Shown: positions 30,335 through 42,312 of the stretch, piece by piece | How the letters are laid out: each line of letters opens with the position of its first letter | How positions within the stretch are numbered: position 1 is the first letter of the stretch | Assembly (NCBI GenBank): GCA_949775045.1 | Contig: OX459103.1 | Span: 2,562,501 to 2,626,500 of the forward strand | Length of the DNA: 64,000 bases | From: Metridium senile | Taxonomy: Eukaryota; Cnidaria; Anthozoa; Actiniaria; Metridiidae | Direction of reading: 5' to 3' | Made by a program: the position numbers and the translations under genes | The notes under the pieces: model-generated | What the model saw: the letters and a program-made list of their open reading frames with translations, nothing else | Told to the model about the DNA's origin: nothing | Database searches by the model: none

Positions 30335-31360
30335 TTAAAGGAAAGCGGACTGCAGGTTTGGTAATGACATAACTGTGGGAAACTATCATGCTATACAGTG
30401 AGTAATTTGTAAATACAGCACCCATGACAATTTAACATTGAAAGCTTTAACAATAAGGAAAGCGAACTGAAATTTTGGTAATTACATAACTATGGGAAGC
30501 TATTATGCTATACAGTGAGTAATTTGTAAATACAGCATTCATGACAATTTAACATTGAAGCTTTTCAAAAAGGAAAGCGGACTGCAGGTTTGGTAATGAC
30601 ATAACTGTGGAAAACTATCATATTATACAGTGAGTAATTTGTAAATACAGCACCCATGACAATTTAACATTGAAAGCTTTAACAATAAGGAAAGCGGAAC
30701 TGAAAGTTTGGTAATTACATAACTATGGGAAGCTATTATGCTATACAGTGGGTAATTTATAAATACAGCACCCATGACAATTTAACATTGAAGCTTTTCA
30801 AAAAGGAAAAAGAACTGCAGGTTTGGTAATTACATAACTATGGGAAGCTATTATGCTATACAGTGGGTAATTTGTAAATACAGCACCCATGGCAATTTAA
30901 CTCATTGAAAGTTATAACAGTAAGGAAAGCGGACTGCAGGTTTGGTAATTACATGACTGTGGGAAACTATTACGCTATACAGTGAGTAATTTGTAAATAC
31001 AGTACTCATGACAATTTAACATTGAAAGCTTTTAAAAAAGGAAAGCGGACTGCAGGTTTGGTAATTAAATGACTGTGGGAAACTATTTTGCTATGTGGGT
31101 AATTTGTAAATACAGCACCCATAACAATTTAACATTGAAAGCTATAAAAAAAAGGAAAGCAGACTGTAGGTTTGGTAATTACATGACTGTGGGAAACTAT
31201 TATGCTATACAGTGGGTAATTTGTAAATACAGCACCCATAACAATTTAACATTGGAAGTTATAACAGTAAGGAAAGCGGACTGTAGGTTTGGTAATTACA
31301 TGACTGTGGGAAACTATTATGCTATACAATGGGTAATTTGTAAATCCGGCACCCATTAAA
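30335..31360. repeat. 117-bp satellite array, about nine units
   Basis: Units repeat gcaggtttggtaattacat, gggaaactattatgctatac and gtaaatacagcacccat at a period of about 115-120 bases, with a few percent variation. Landmark gtttggtaat recurs near 30,355, 30,475, 30,589, 30,710, 30,825, 30,940, 31,060, 31,175 and 31,290. Confidence 0.95.
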
Positions 31361-31486
31361 AACTAATTAAAAATACATATTAATCGAAAGTCAATACTCC
31401 GATACTGCAAAGGATGTTGGTATTTTTACTTCTGTTTTTTTTTATGATATATTTTGGTTGTATGTGTATGTGACATTATGATGTTT

Positions 31487-31690
31487 ACTAAGGGAAGGTG
31501 TTTGCTTACGTAGGGAAAACGTTTGATTACGAAGGGATGTTGCTTGCTTACGGATGGAAGGTTTTGCTTACGGAAGACATGTTTGCTTTAGTAGGGATGG
31601 TATTTGTTTACTCGTAGGGAAATCGTTTGACTACATACGAAGGGAAGGTTTTTGCTTAAGAAGGAATGTTGTTTGGTTTCGCAGGGTTGG
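31487..31690. repeat. Degenerate minisatellite of about 20-27 bp
   Basis: Variants of tttgcttacgaagggaagg repeat about eight times with poor conservation. Confidence 0.7.
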
Positions 31691-32110
31691 CTTTTTAAAT
31701 TCTTACTGACACCCCCAAAACCTTCATTTGCAATTGGATGGCAGCCTTAGAATGGGAATTAAGTTTAATAAAGTAATTTTTGTAATGCAACGAAATGTAA
31801 TTAAATTAAATAAATTGGGACACCCCCTGACCAATTTCTGGATCCGCCCCTGTTAGTAATAATGAGAAATCCATTAACACTTCCTCTATCTTTCATACTT
31901 TGCAGGATTGAACAAAAATGCTTAACTAAGATCACATTTTTGAACTTTATTAGTATTTCCTGTTTTAACAATGTATCGATGTATTGCGTTAACATAAACA
32001 GGTACGTGTCAATGATTCGACCTTTTTCCATATGCGTTCATCCCAAAAGTAGGAGCAGCTGCAATTTACAACAGTAGACCAACATCGATAAACTGTAACA
32101 ATACATGTTA
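31691..32110. other. Intergenic sequence with one transposon-end-like motif
   Basis: Near 31,830-31,853 the minus strand reads CAGGGGCGGATCCAG, resembling ends of hAT-type elements, but no matching inverted end was found. No gene seen. Confidence 0.4.
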
Positions 32111-32640
32111 TAACTAAATAAAGATGATTAAGATGATAATGAGTATGATGATGGTGGCAATGGCAATGGCAATGATAATGTTTGTAATGATAAAGGTGAT
32201 AGTGATGTTGATGATGGTGGTGGTGGTGGTTGTGGTGATGGTGATGACGGTAATAATGATATTGGTGATGTTGGAGATGGTGATGGTGCAGGATAATGGT
32301 AATGTTGGTGATAATGTTTGTGATATCGATGGTGGTGAAGCAATTGAGATGTTGATGTTGGTGGTAATGGTAATGGTAATGGTAATGGTAAATGTGAAAT
32401 TGTTCGTGATGATAGTGGTGATAATAATATGGTTATGGTGATGATGGTGATGATGCAGGTTAATGGTAATGTTGATGAAAATGGTTGTGATAATGGTTGT
32501 GATGGCAATGAAGATGTTGATGATGGTGGTTATGGTGATGGCAAGGGTAAATATGAAATTTTTTGTGATGATAGTGTTAATGGTAGTGGTAATGTTGATG
32601 ATAATGGTTGTGATAATCAGTGGTAATGGTAGTGGTAATG
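32110..32640. repeat. Degenerate GAT/GGT/AAT minisatellite
   Basis: Low-complexity variants of ggtaatgttgatgataatg. The same sequence type resumes at 37,300-37,440, on the far side of the LINE cluster, which suggests the LINEs inserted into one repeat tract. Confidence 0.85.
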
Positions 32641-32830
<190 letters not shown>

Positions 32831-33425
32831 GCTGGAAACGAATACAAAGACAGACACGGCAAAGTTGCAAGTACTGATACATTGGCATCTATGTAGAAAA
32901 CACAACATACAATGCACAGCAGAGAATTGGTGGGATCACAACCCCGAGAAAGTAGTAGAAAACGAAAACACCAAGATTCTATGGGACTTCAATATATACA
33001 CTGACAAGAAAAGTGAAGCACGAAGACCGGACATTGTAGTCATTGATAAGAACAAGTAGAAGGTGGAGCTGATTGACATCTCAGTACCTAAAGACTGTAG
33101 GATTGATGTGAAGGAGAGGGAAAAGATAGAAAAATACCAAGACCTAAGAATAGAACTTGAAAGGCTGTGGGAGATGAAAACCATAGTAGTACCAATAGTA
33201 ATAGGATCGCTAGGAACCATATCGAAAAACTTTAAAGACCATATTCAAAGACTTGAACTTAATAACATAAGCGTTTTAGATTTACAAAAATCTGTACTTT
33301 TAGGCACGGCACATATATTAAGAAAGGTGCTTCAGCTCTCAGGAGCCGGGTAGGATCCCGAGCTGAAGCTAGATCTATACCAGTAAAAATTGTAAAAAAA
33401 GGATTATTTTACTGTGAAATAAAGA

Positions 33426-33426
<1 letters not shown>
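32831..33426 (+). pseudogene. 3' end of an R2/NeSL-type LINE with restriction-like endonuclease
   Basis: The frame reads LIHWHLCRKHNIQC, NWWDHNPEKVVEN, ILWDFNIYTDKK, ARRPDIVVIDK, a single in-frame stop, then VELIDISVPKDCRIDVKERE and LLGTAHILRKVLQLSG. RPD followed by ELIDISVP matches the catalytic core of the restriction-like endonuclease of R2-group LINEs (family knowledge). A 3' UTR with ctataccagtaaaaattgta and an (AAT)n tail follows. The same UTR recurs at 37,131-37,193. Confidence 0.85.
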
Positions 33427-33502
<76 letters not shown>

Positions 33503-33513
33503 TAATAATAATG

Positions 33514-33599
<86 letters not shown>
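33427..33599. repeat. (AAT)n LINE tail or microsatellite
   Basis: Trinucleotide run interrupted by single GAT units. Confidence 0.95.
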
Positions 33600-34198
33600 T
33601 ACAACGCAAATCAGATCTTTAGAACATGGAAAAACATCCCTGACGTAGTATATAGTGTTAACAAGAGCATTAGGCAACAACTGCTGCCAACAAGAACTTA
33701 TCAACAGTTAAAACTACAAACACAAGTTCCAACTTTCAAATGCAGAATGTGCGACTCACAAGTAGAAACAACATCCCATATACTAAGTGGATGCAGCAAG
33801 ATTGCGCAAAGCCTTTATAAGGCACGGCACGATAGAATGTTTCGACCTATCTATCACCACCTACTACAAAAATATGACTTCCAAGAGAGTAACGGCGATA
33901 AACCGTGGTACCAACAGACAATACCAACAGCTGTGATGGAAAATGCGAAAGCAAAGATCTTATGGGACACTCCTTTTCAATTAGAAAAAGCTCCTGAAAA
34001 TGGAGCCAACAAAATTGATATAGCTGTACTGGATAAAGAAAACAACTTGTGGTTGCTAATGGAAGGGACCGTTTGCCAAGTGGGGAAGATTGAAGAAAAG
34101 ACATCACTGAAGCAAGAGAAATACAATGACTTACGTAAAGGAATTAAGAACCTATATAAAGGCTGTAAAGTTACCCAAATTAACATTGTATTTGACTT
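33600..34198 (+). pseudogene. Second restriction-endonuclease LINE fragment, first piece
   Basis: The frame reads FRTWKNIPDVVYSVNKSI, then a zinc-knuckle CRMCDSQVETTSHILSGC (CX2CX7HX4C, the usual knuckle before the endonuclease), MENAKAKILWDTPFQL, NKIDIAVLDKENNLWLLME and CKVTQINIVFDFL. It is cut in mid-protein at 34,198 by an opposite-strand LINE and resumes at about 36,776. Confidence 0.85.
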
Positions 34199-36780
34199 CT
34201 TAATAATAATAATAATAAACTTTATTTAAAGAAGGTTAAACAAACACTTACAAAGTGCACCAGTTTAGCAAAAGCTAATCTTCCACTGGGCCTTCTGGCA
34301 TATAATATAAAATTAAAGTATAATACAGAAATGTATAAATAATACAGTATAAATATAAATATAACATATAGTTTATACAATATAATACAAAACTAGATAA
34401 ATGTGCTAGATAAATAGATGACAAACATGGGAATTTCAAAAAATAAATGGTAAATATAGAATTGGAATTTATAGATACAAGTATATAGTAATAATACTAG
34501 ATATTGTCTTACAATAAGTGTATCTAGTGGAGACTAGTTTGAAATTATATACATATCTAAAAGATATTTAAATAGTGTCTTCTTGAAGATCTTAATTGTT
34601 TCTGATGATTTAATGTCCTGTGGTAAGCTATTATAGAGAGCTGCACCACTGAAGGAAAAACTATTTCTTGTAATTGATAATTTATAATTAGGTATCCATA
34701 GATTACCATTTGCTGAACTTCTGGTATTACGTTTAGACACAGTTGAAAGTAGTTTAAACATATTTTTGATATACTCAGGAACAAGGCCATGCAGGGCTTT
34801 GTAGACCATTACAGCTAATCTAAACATGGTTCGATATTCTATTGGAAGAACAGAGGCTTGTTCAAAAAGTGGAGCTGATGGTGATAATTTAGATTTATCA
34901 TAAATTAATCTTAAGAGGATCTTTTGTAACTTTAATATCCTAGAGCTATGAGGAGATGAGCCCCAGACTATGCTGCAGTAATCGATTCTAGGCTGAAAGA
35001 AAGTTTTATAAAATAATAACCTAGCTGTAAGTGGAAGATATGATCTAATTCTGCGAAATAAAGCTATATATTTACTAAGTGACGAAGCAACAGAGTCAAT
35101 ATGAGGTTTCCAAGTTAAGTGACTGTCTATTGTGACACAAAGAAGTTTTTCACATTTTACATTGTCAAGTGATGTTCCATTGTACAAGACTTGAACTTCT
35201 GTTGGACCAATTTTAGCTGCTTTTTGTTGAGTGCAGATAACCATAGATTTAGTTTTGGTATCATTAACGACCATACCATTTGAAGTACACCAGGTGTGTA
35301 TATCACTCATCGCACATGACAATTTTAAGCTGAGTTCAGTGGTGGTACTTCCAGTCGTATGAACGGTCGAGTCGTCAGCATATAGATCAAGTTGCAGGTT
35401 AGAGTACAATGGTAGGTCATTCACAAACAGGATAAAAAGTAGAGGCCCAAGTATACTACCTTGGGGAACGCCATGTGTTATAGAGGTTACAGACGACAGC
35501 TGGTTTTTGTACAGTACACGTTGGTTTCTCTCAGAGAGATAGGAGTGCATCCAGTCCATTAGTGTAGAATCAAAGTGATAAAGATGTAGTTTTGAGAGCA
35601 GAATGTCTATGTTAATCATATCGAAAACTTTGCGAAAATCAATGAAGACCAGACCGTTCAAATATCCACTGTCGATGTTATTTAGCCATGTGTCTACAAG
35701 CTTGATTAGGGCAGTTTCACAGGAGTGACGTTGGCGAAAGCCAGACTGTGCTTGATATAATAAATTATGAGACAGTAGGAAAGAAGTGATGCATTGGTGA
35801 ATGTGGCGTTCTAACACCTTGCTTATCACACAAAGAATGGATATTGGTCTGTAGTTGTTTTTGTCAGTGTAGCTACCAGATTTATGTATGGGGGAAATCC
35901 TTGCAGATTTCCACAGTGATGGAAAATAGCCAGTAGTTATACTTCTGTTGAAAATAGATGTTATGGACGGTGTTATGGTTTCAGCAGACAGCTTTAACAT
36001 ATTAGAGCTTACACCGTCTAGACCAACTGCTTTATGTGAATTCAGGCTGCTAAGGGATTTGAGAACATAATCACCAGATACAGGAGGTATAGTAAGGGTG
36101 ATATTCTCTTGAAGTCGCGAGTCAATAAAGTCCTTTAGTCGAGTAAGGTCAGGATTATGGTTAAATTCAGGTAAGAACTGGTGAACTATTGTAGCAAAGT
36201 AATTATTAAAGCATTCGGCAATCTCTTTGTTGCTTGCCAAGTGGTTATTTCCATCCTTTAGAATTGTTGGGGTTTGTTTGGATTCCTTTGGGACCAATTC
36301 ATTTATATTTTTCCACAGCTTAGACGAGTCTCCTTTACTATTTTGTATACATGATTGATAGAATAATTTCTTTGCTTCTCTTATCAGTGAGACACAGTTG
36401 TTACGGGCTATTTTGTAACGTACAAAGTCTTTCTTTCTTTTGTATCTGTCTCTTTCCTGAATATGTTTGAGTATTTCCTCAGTTAGCCATTCGGGCTGTT
36501 TAGCTTTCTTGACTCTTTTTTCTTTAAGAGGGAGATGTTTGTTAATTATATGCAAAAACATTTCGTACCAGAGTTTAAGGCCCTCGTCGATATTGGATGT
36601 AGACTCAATTTGGTCCCACTGACAGTTTTTGAGATCATGTATAAAGCTCTCCTTGACAAAGTTCTTGGAGCAACGGTACTGGATACTTGTGTGGCTGTGC
36701 TTAGTACCATATGAGTTCTTGAAAACAACACAAGTTGGATAATGATCACTTAGACCAGACTTTGGGATTTTAACTCTTCT
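34199..36780 (-). mobile_element. 5'-truncated CR1/L2-like LINE inserted in the R2-type fragment
   Basis: Its 3' end, a (TTA)n tail on the minus strand, is at about 34,200-34,218. It is truncated inside the endonuclease at about 36,780. CTTCTT is shared by both flanks and may be part of a short target duplication. The interrupted protein reads through when the insert is ignored. Confidence 0.85.
34534..36780 (-). CDS. LINE endonuclease tail plus complete reverse transcriptase
   Basis: The frame is open from the truncation point, through GLSDHYPTCVVF (C-terminal SDH motif of an APE-type endonuclease), into a 675-residue region starting at a Met at 36561. RT motifs: KAVGLDGVSSNMLK, YRPISILCVISKVLER, GLVFIDFRKVFDMI, HGVPQGSILGPLLFILFVND and LYADDSTVHTT (catalytic Asp pair), then the C-terminal SFSFSGAALYNSLPQDIKSS block. 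No stop interrupts it, so the insertion is probably young. The missing front of the endonuclease makes it inactive. Confidence 0.92.
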   Translation of the reverse strand, partial: RRVKIPKSGLSDHYPTCVVFKNSYGTKHSHTSIQYRCSKNFVKESFIHDLKNCQWDQIESTSNIDEGLKLWYEMFLHIINKHLPLKEKRVKKAKQPEWLTEEILKHIQERDRYKRKKDFVRYKIARNNCVSLIREAKKLFYQSCIQNSKGDSSKLWKNINELVPKESKQTPTILKDGNNHLASNKEIAECFNNYFATIVHQFLPEFNHNPDLTRLKDFIDSRLQENITLTIPPVSGDYVLKSLSSLNSHKAVGLDGVSSNMLKLSAETITPSITSIFNRSITTGYFPSLWKSARISPIHKSGSYTDKNNYRPISILCVISKVLERHIHQCITSFLLSHNLLYQAQSGFRQRHSCETALIKLVDTWLNNIDSGYLNGLVFIDFRKVFDMINIDILLSKLHLYHFDSTLMDWMHSYLSERNQRVLYKNQLSSVTSITHGVPQGSILGPLLFILFVNDLPLYSNLQLDLYADDSTVHTTGSTTTELSLKLSCAMSDIHTWCTSNGMVVNDTKTKSMVICTQQKAAKIGPTEVQVLYNGTSLDNVKCEKLLCVTIDSHLTWKPHIDSVASSLSKYIALFRRIRSYLPLTARLLFYKTFFQPRIDYCSIVWGSSPHSSRILKLQKILLRLIYDKSKLSPSAPLFEQASVLPIEYRTMFRLAVMVYKALHGLVPEYIKNMFKLLSTVSKRNTRSSANGNLWIPNYKLSITRNSFSFSGAALYNSLPQDIKSSETIKIFKKTLFKYLLDMYIISN

Positions 36781-37039
36781 TGGGCGGTTACCATATAAAA
36801 CTAGAGAAAGAACTTCATCATATAATAGGAAATAAGAAGCAAACTGACTACCTCATCAAGAAATGCCAAAAATGGCTTGTGTCACAGAACAATGAAATTG
36901 TAAAATCATTCTATGCGTACACACACTAATAACATCAGGCCAATTGCAGTGTGGCGATTGTAAATAATAACAAAGCCTAGGTTAAGATAACCCGCCTTGT
37001 TGTACAGATATATACCTTATAGGAACAAATAAAGATGCC

Positions 37040-37040
<1 letters not shown>
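36776..37040 (+). pseudogene. Restriction-endonuclease LINE fragment, second piece
   Basis: The reading GGYHIKLEKELHHIIGNKK then TDYLIKKCQKWLVSQ and EIVKSFYAYTH continues the frame broken at 34,198. A 3' UTR and an (ATA)n tail follow. Confidence 0.75.
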
Positions 37041-37132
<92 letters not shown>

Positions 37133-37195
37133 GATCTATACCAGTAAAAATTGTAAAAAAGGATTATTTTACTGTGAAATAAAGAAATAATAATG

Positions 37196-37282
<87 letters not shown>

Positions 37283-37283
37283 T
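37041..37283. repeat. (ATA)n tail, LINE 3' UTR copy and (AAT)n
   Basis: Two trinucleotide runs flank a 60-base copy of the LINE 3' UTR (37,131-37,193) also seen at 33,367-33,427. Confidence 0.9.
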
Positions 37284-37484
37284 GTTTAATTCTACCACAA
37301 TTGCAGATGGCAATGGTAAATATGATATTGTTTGTGATGATCGTGGTAATGGTAGTGGTAATGTTGATGATAATGTTTGTGATGATAGTGGTTATGGTAG
37401 TGGTAATGTTGATGATAATGTTGGTAATAATGGAGAAGATGATGTCGAGGAAGGCGTTTATAAATCAGTCAAATATGATTTTAC

Positions 37485-37592
37485 CGATTTTACAGTATTC
37501 GCCGCTCCATTCATTGCGACATTCACATGAAATGCCGTTTTTTTCGCGTTTGCATTTTCCTCCGTTTTTGCATGGCTTCAAATTACAATTAC
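37485..37592 (-). CDS. EGF-like exon B
   Basis: The reading GNCNLKPCKNGGKCKREK then NGISCECRNEWSGEYCKI is a six-cysteine EGF module on one phase-1 exon. It is a tandem duplicate of exon A, including flanking intron sequence (aatcagtcaaatatgatttt). Confidence 0.8.
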
Positions 37593-38968
37593 CTGAATAT
37601 AAAACATTTATAATTAGTATAAACTTAATATATAATGTATGTGAGGAGCAAACAATGCAGTGATAGTGATAATTGATAAGATGATGTTGATGATGATGAA
37701 GGCGTTTAATTAATCAGTCAAATATGATTTTACCGATTGTACAGTATCTGCCGCGCCATCCCTGGCGACATTCACATGAAATGCCGTTTTTGCCGAGTTT
37801 GCATTTTTCTCCATTTTTGCATGGCTTTCAAATACAATTATCTGAATATAATAAGTAATAAATAAATATAAAACATTTATAATTAGTATATACTTAATTC
37901 ACAACCTCATAGGTTGTGAATTACGTATATACTAATTATATATAACTGGCTCGTGAAAAGGATTCCAAGTGTTTCTGTGGAATGCAGCTTTTTGTTACCA
38001 CTTTGATGTGATGTGAGCAATTGGTTGGTTGTGAGATGGCTAACCAGCTGGTTATGAACAATCCTCTCTACAACTTTTGAAAGTGCAGGGAGTAATGAAA
38101 TAGGCCTGTTGTTACTGGCTGTTTCGTGGTCTCCATTTTTTAGATGGGGTATAACCTCTGCAGTTTTCCAGGTTTTAGGAAAGATTCCTTTAGATAGAGA
38201 ATCGTTTATTAAGTCGATTACGGGTTGGATAATGTGTGGTAGAGCAATCTTGATGACTTTCATACTAATCTTGTCATGGCCTGGAGATTTATTTGAGGCC
38301 ATTAACATGATTGTGTCTCTCACTTGTTCGGTAGAAACTCGTTGGAAGGAAAACATTTCGGATTGTTTCATTAACGGGTCACTTCCATTGAGTACAGGCT
38401 CGACTGGACTTAAGTTGTAATCTTGCGCCAATTTCTGGGCCTCCTGTGCAGCTTTTTCACCAACAGACGAGAAAAACGTGTTGAAATCATCTGCTACGTC
38501 AACACAGTCATGTGAATAGGGTAAGAATGTAGTTCCAGATGGGTTCAGACAGCGGCGAACGGTTTTCCAAATAGAAGTTCTGTTTTCTTTGTTAGTTGTG
38601 ATTTCATCTCTGACGAAGTTGAGTTCTGCTAGTCTTATCTTTGATTTAACTTCTTCATTGAAAATCATTTATCGACAAAAACGTTTACACCTTGTACCAG
38701 TGATCTAGATCCATTTTAGTGATAGTTTTCTCCTAGGGACTTTTTAAAGCATAGTCTACAAAATATCTTTGTAAGTTTTCAATGTTTTTTTTGTATACAG
38801 GGATGTATATTATAGAATATATAATACAATGCCTTTTATTTACATTTAATTCAATATGGAATCTTCAAGTATGCTTTAATTCTTACCTCTGATGAAAAAC
38901 CAAGAATCAGTAAGGATGCACTGACAGGCAAGGACGAATACAAGCAGACCAATAAACGAGGTATTCAT
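37485..38968 (-). CDS. Secreted/extracellular EGF-domain gene fragment (signal peptide + two EGF exons)
   Basis: On the minus strand a first exon (38968-38887) encodes MNTSFIGLLVFVLACQC..., a clear signal peptide ending in phase 1. Two 108-base phase-1 exons follow (37841-37734 and 37592-37485), each with an EGF-like pattern (CxxxPCKNGGKC...CECR...YC in the second). Splice sites are consensus (gtaaga; ttcag; gtaaaa). The first EGF exon carries an in-frame TGA, where the second has TTG, so either it is skipped or the gene is broken. A LINE fragment sits in intron 1. No further exons or poly(A) site were identified downstream, where LINEs begin. It is on the same strand as the right receptor copy. 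Confidence 0.7.
37734..37841 (-). pseudogene. EGF-like exon A with premature stop
   Basis: The reading is DNCI, stop, KPCKNGEKCKLGKNGISCE then CRQGWRGRYCTI. All other EGF cysteines are kept. A TTG-to-TGA-type change distinguishes it from exon B. Confidence 0.75.
37890..38690 (-). pseudogene. LINE reverse transcriptase N-terminal fragment in an intron of the EGF gene
   Basis: An open minus-strand frame (37907-38668) reads VRRCLNPSGTTFLPYSHD, then MASNKSPGHDKISMKVIK, FPKTWKTAEVIPHLKNGD and NNRPISLLPALSKVVERI, the front of a CR1/L2-type RT. It stops before the catalytic motifs. A 27-base perfect palindrome (cacaacctcataggttgtg core) lies at its low-coordinate end (37,899-37,924). Confidence 0.85.
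38887..38968 (-). CDS. Signal-peptide exon of the EGF gene
   Basis: ATG at 38968 is followed by a 27-codon reading with a hydrophobic core (FIGLLVFVLACQC) and the donor gtaaga. The phase-1 end matches the following EGF exons. Confidence 0.75.
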
Positions 38969-39790
38969 GGTTTCTCTGTGACATGTGAGATCGTTCGCAG
39001 TAAACAGTACGTGGCCACTTCACTGCGAAAGAGTGTGCAATGTTTTGTAATTACCGTTCGACAGTGCAAAAAATGCATATTGTAGTGGGAGAGTCTTTTG
39101 TTAGTTATTCGAATAATTGGTTTGCAGCATAATTTTGTGGCCATCTATCTTACTGCGAAATAATTAGTACAGAAAACTGTTCATTGTTTTCAACAGCTCA
39201 ACAATTGTAGTAGAAACACACACACATGTGTGTCAGCAAAAAACAAATACATAGTGTAGTGGGAGAGTCTCCTGTTAGTTATTCAAATAATTGGTTTGCA
39301 GCCATCCTACTGCAAAATAATTAGTACATAAAACTGTTCTTTCTTTCTCAGCTCAACAACCGTATTAGAAACACACAAATACAATTTCATCAAATAATTG
39401 TTCTTTACTGTTGCTCAACTCACAAACGTTTCAGGTCTACATGGCTTAAAACACACATGTACAGGTGTACTAGCGATGATGCCGGTGAATGTTTTGTCGT
39501 GTCGTCACTGAACCGTTCGAAGTTTTGAGAAAGATTGTTGGTGTTGGTAACTGATGTGGACCAAGGTGAAAGTGATGATGGTGATTATGATCTGGGTGTG
39601 TGCAGTCTCGAGAAAGACAGCTGTAACATATTGCGAGAGAAAGCAGAGGTGGTGGTGTTGGTCTTCTATTTAATAAGACTCTGAATATGAAAAAAATTTC
39701 TTTCAATAAATTCAAATCTTTCGAGGCTATGGGAATGACTTCAAACTCATCTTCTGGGCACTTTTAGTGCTATAAATAAGTTTTCTACTT
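38969..39790. other. Upstream region of the EGF gene with a tandem duplication
   Basis: A block containing gtagtgggagagtct and gttagttattcgaataattg (about 39,083-39,180) is repeated at about 39,253-39,340. Promoter elements were not identified. No other gene seen. Confidence 0.5.
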
Positions 39791-42080
39791 GACTGTTTTT
39801 TGATGAGTTTTCTACTTTTTTGGAGAAATTTCAAATGAAGTCTTTTATAATTGTTGGGGATTTTAATTTTCATGTAGAAGACTTGTCAGATGCTTTTGCT
39901 CTTCGATTTTTGAATATTTTAGAATGTTTTAACCTTACCCAACATGTCAGGGAATCTACTTATCAAGGAAAGCACATTTTGGATCTTGTAATTACTAGAG
40001 ATGATGAGAACATTATAAATAATGTCTCTGTTTGTGATCCGGCAATTTCTGACCATTCTGCAGTTTTTTGTAATATTTTGATTAGCAAACCTTCCTTTGA
40101 AAGAAGGGTTTCTAGATGTCGTAAGTTGAAATCTGTAGATCTTGATTCTTTTTCGAAAGATGTTTCTGGCCTGCTGTTATCTACGGCTCTTCACAAAGAT
40201 CTTCCTGAACTTCTTGGCCAATATGAGTCTGTGCTGACCTCTGTCCTAGACCAGCACGCACCCTGTAAAGAACGGGTCATAACTGTGCGCCCGTCGTCAC
40301 CTTGGTACACGGATGAGGTGAAAGCTGCTAAAGTTAAGCGAAGGCGTCTGGAGAGGAATTGGAGAAAGTCTCGTCTTACGATTGATCGCCAGCTATATGT
40401 AGACCAGTGCAATCTTGTTCGAGATTTGATCAAGAAAGCCAAGGACGAATTCTATTCTAATATTATATCTGAGAACCAATCCAATCAGAGAGTTCTGTTT
40501 TCTACTTTTCAGAAATGGACAAATAAGAAAGCTGAACAACATTTCTCTTCTTCTAATTCTTCTAGCTGATGGACTTGCAAACTCTTTTGCAGAATTTTTT
40601 GAAAGTAAAGTAAGTACTAGCACTATTCAGGCTGGGTTTGACATCTCGTCAGAAAATGTTATTTTTTCAGATAATTCTACTTTGTGCCACTTTTTGTCTT
40701 TCTTTGAAGAAATTTCATCAGAATGTCTTTCTAAAATCATTGCTCCTTTTGGTTCTCAAATCTTCTGAACTTGACCCTGTTCCTAGTTTATTTCTGAAAA
40801 GCTGTTTTGAGCATCTTCTTCCGATGGTTACCAGGATCGTAAATTTATCCTTGTCATCTGGTTCTTTCCCTTCAAATCTCAAAGAGGCTATTGTAAAACC
40901 AATTCTTATATAAGAAGCATAGCTTATCTACTGAGGAATTTTCCAGCTTCCGACCAGTATCTAACTTAAAGTTTATATCTAAAGCAATTGAGAAAGTTGT
41001 AGCTGCACAGCTCACGGAACATCTTAACAAAAACAACTTGCACGAACCTTTTCAATCTGCATATAAGAAGTATCTTAGTGTAGAAACGGCTTTATTGAGA
41101 GTACAGAATGATGTGTTGAAGGCAATTGATAGCCAACGTAGTGTTATCCTGGTTTTAATAGATCTTTCAGCTGCCTTTGACACGGTCGATCACAACATTG
41201 AAGAATGTCATCTAGGTTTGGTATTAATGGTCGAGTACTGAAATGGTTTGAGTCATACTTGACTGATAGACGTTTCCGTGTCAGTGTCCAGGAATGTTTA
41301 TCGTCTAGTCGCTCTTTACAATGTGGTGTACCACAAGGTTCAATCTTAGGACCCATATTGTTTCTCATATACACCTCTCCAATCGGTGATATTTTAAGAG
41401 ATCACGATATTGATTTTCATTTGTATGCTGATGATACTCAGCTATATATCTCTTTTGAAACATCCTCCTCTATCAAAGTTGAATCAGCCAAATACCAAGT
41501 TGAGTATTGTCTGAGTAGAATTGATTCCTGGATGACCGCTAACAAATTGAAAATGAATTCTGACAAAACTGAGATCACTGTACTGTCAGCTGCTCACCGC
41601 CCCAGACCACCAATGGAGAGCCTTTAGTGCTGCGACCATTTTATCCCTCTTTCTTCATCCGTTCGGGATATAGGAGTGATTCTTGACGACAAAATAACTC
41701 TTGTAAATCAGATTACCTCCATCTGCAAGTCTTGCTTTTTTCATATTAGAAACATCTGGAAGATCCGAAAATATATTTCTATGGAAGTCTGTGAATCCCT
41801 GGTACATGCTTTTATTTCAAGTAAACTAGATTTTTGTAATTCCTTGTTATACGGGGTACCGAATTACCTAATTCAGAAACTTCAGCGGGTTCAGAATGCG
41901 GCAGCACTCTTGGTATCGTGCTGTCACAAGCATGATCACATTTCTCCTGTTCTGCGCTGCTTACATTGGTTGCCGAATTAATTATAAGATACTGTTGTTA
42001 ACCTTCAAAGCTTTGAATTGATGTGCTCCGCCATATATCCGTGAACTTATTGAACCATATGTCCCAGTTCTTTTTTCATG
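39791..42080 (+). pseudogene. Frameshifted CR1/L2-like LINE (endonuclease and reverse transcriptase)
   Basis: Endonuclease part (39820-40569): SFIIVGDFNFHVEDL, YQGKHILDLVITR and AISDHSAVFCNI. RT part in shifted frames: [67 protein letters not shown] and LYADDTQLYISF, ending HISPVLRCLHWLPN. At least three frameshifts or stops are present, including between DTVDH and the next block. It ends against the CAAT/CAAG microsatellite. Confidence 0.92.
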
Positions 42081-42099
42081 CATTCCTTCCACACAAGAT

Positions 42100-42312
<213 letters not shown>

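Noticed and set aside
30335..31360. CRISPR-like array
   Set aside because: Units are contiguous satellite monomers without distinct repeats and spacers, and the DNA is eukaryotic.
31831..31853. Complete hAT element with CAGGGGCGGATCC end
   Set aside because: Only one end-like motif was found and no inverted partner or target duplication, so it is noted only as a possible relic.
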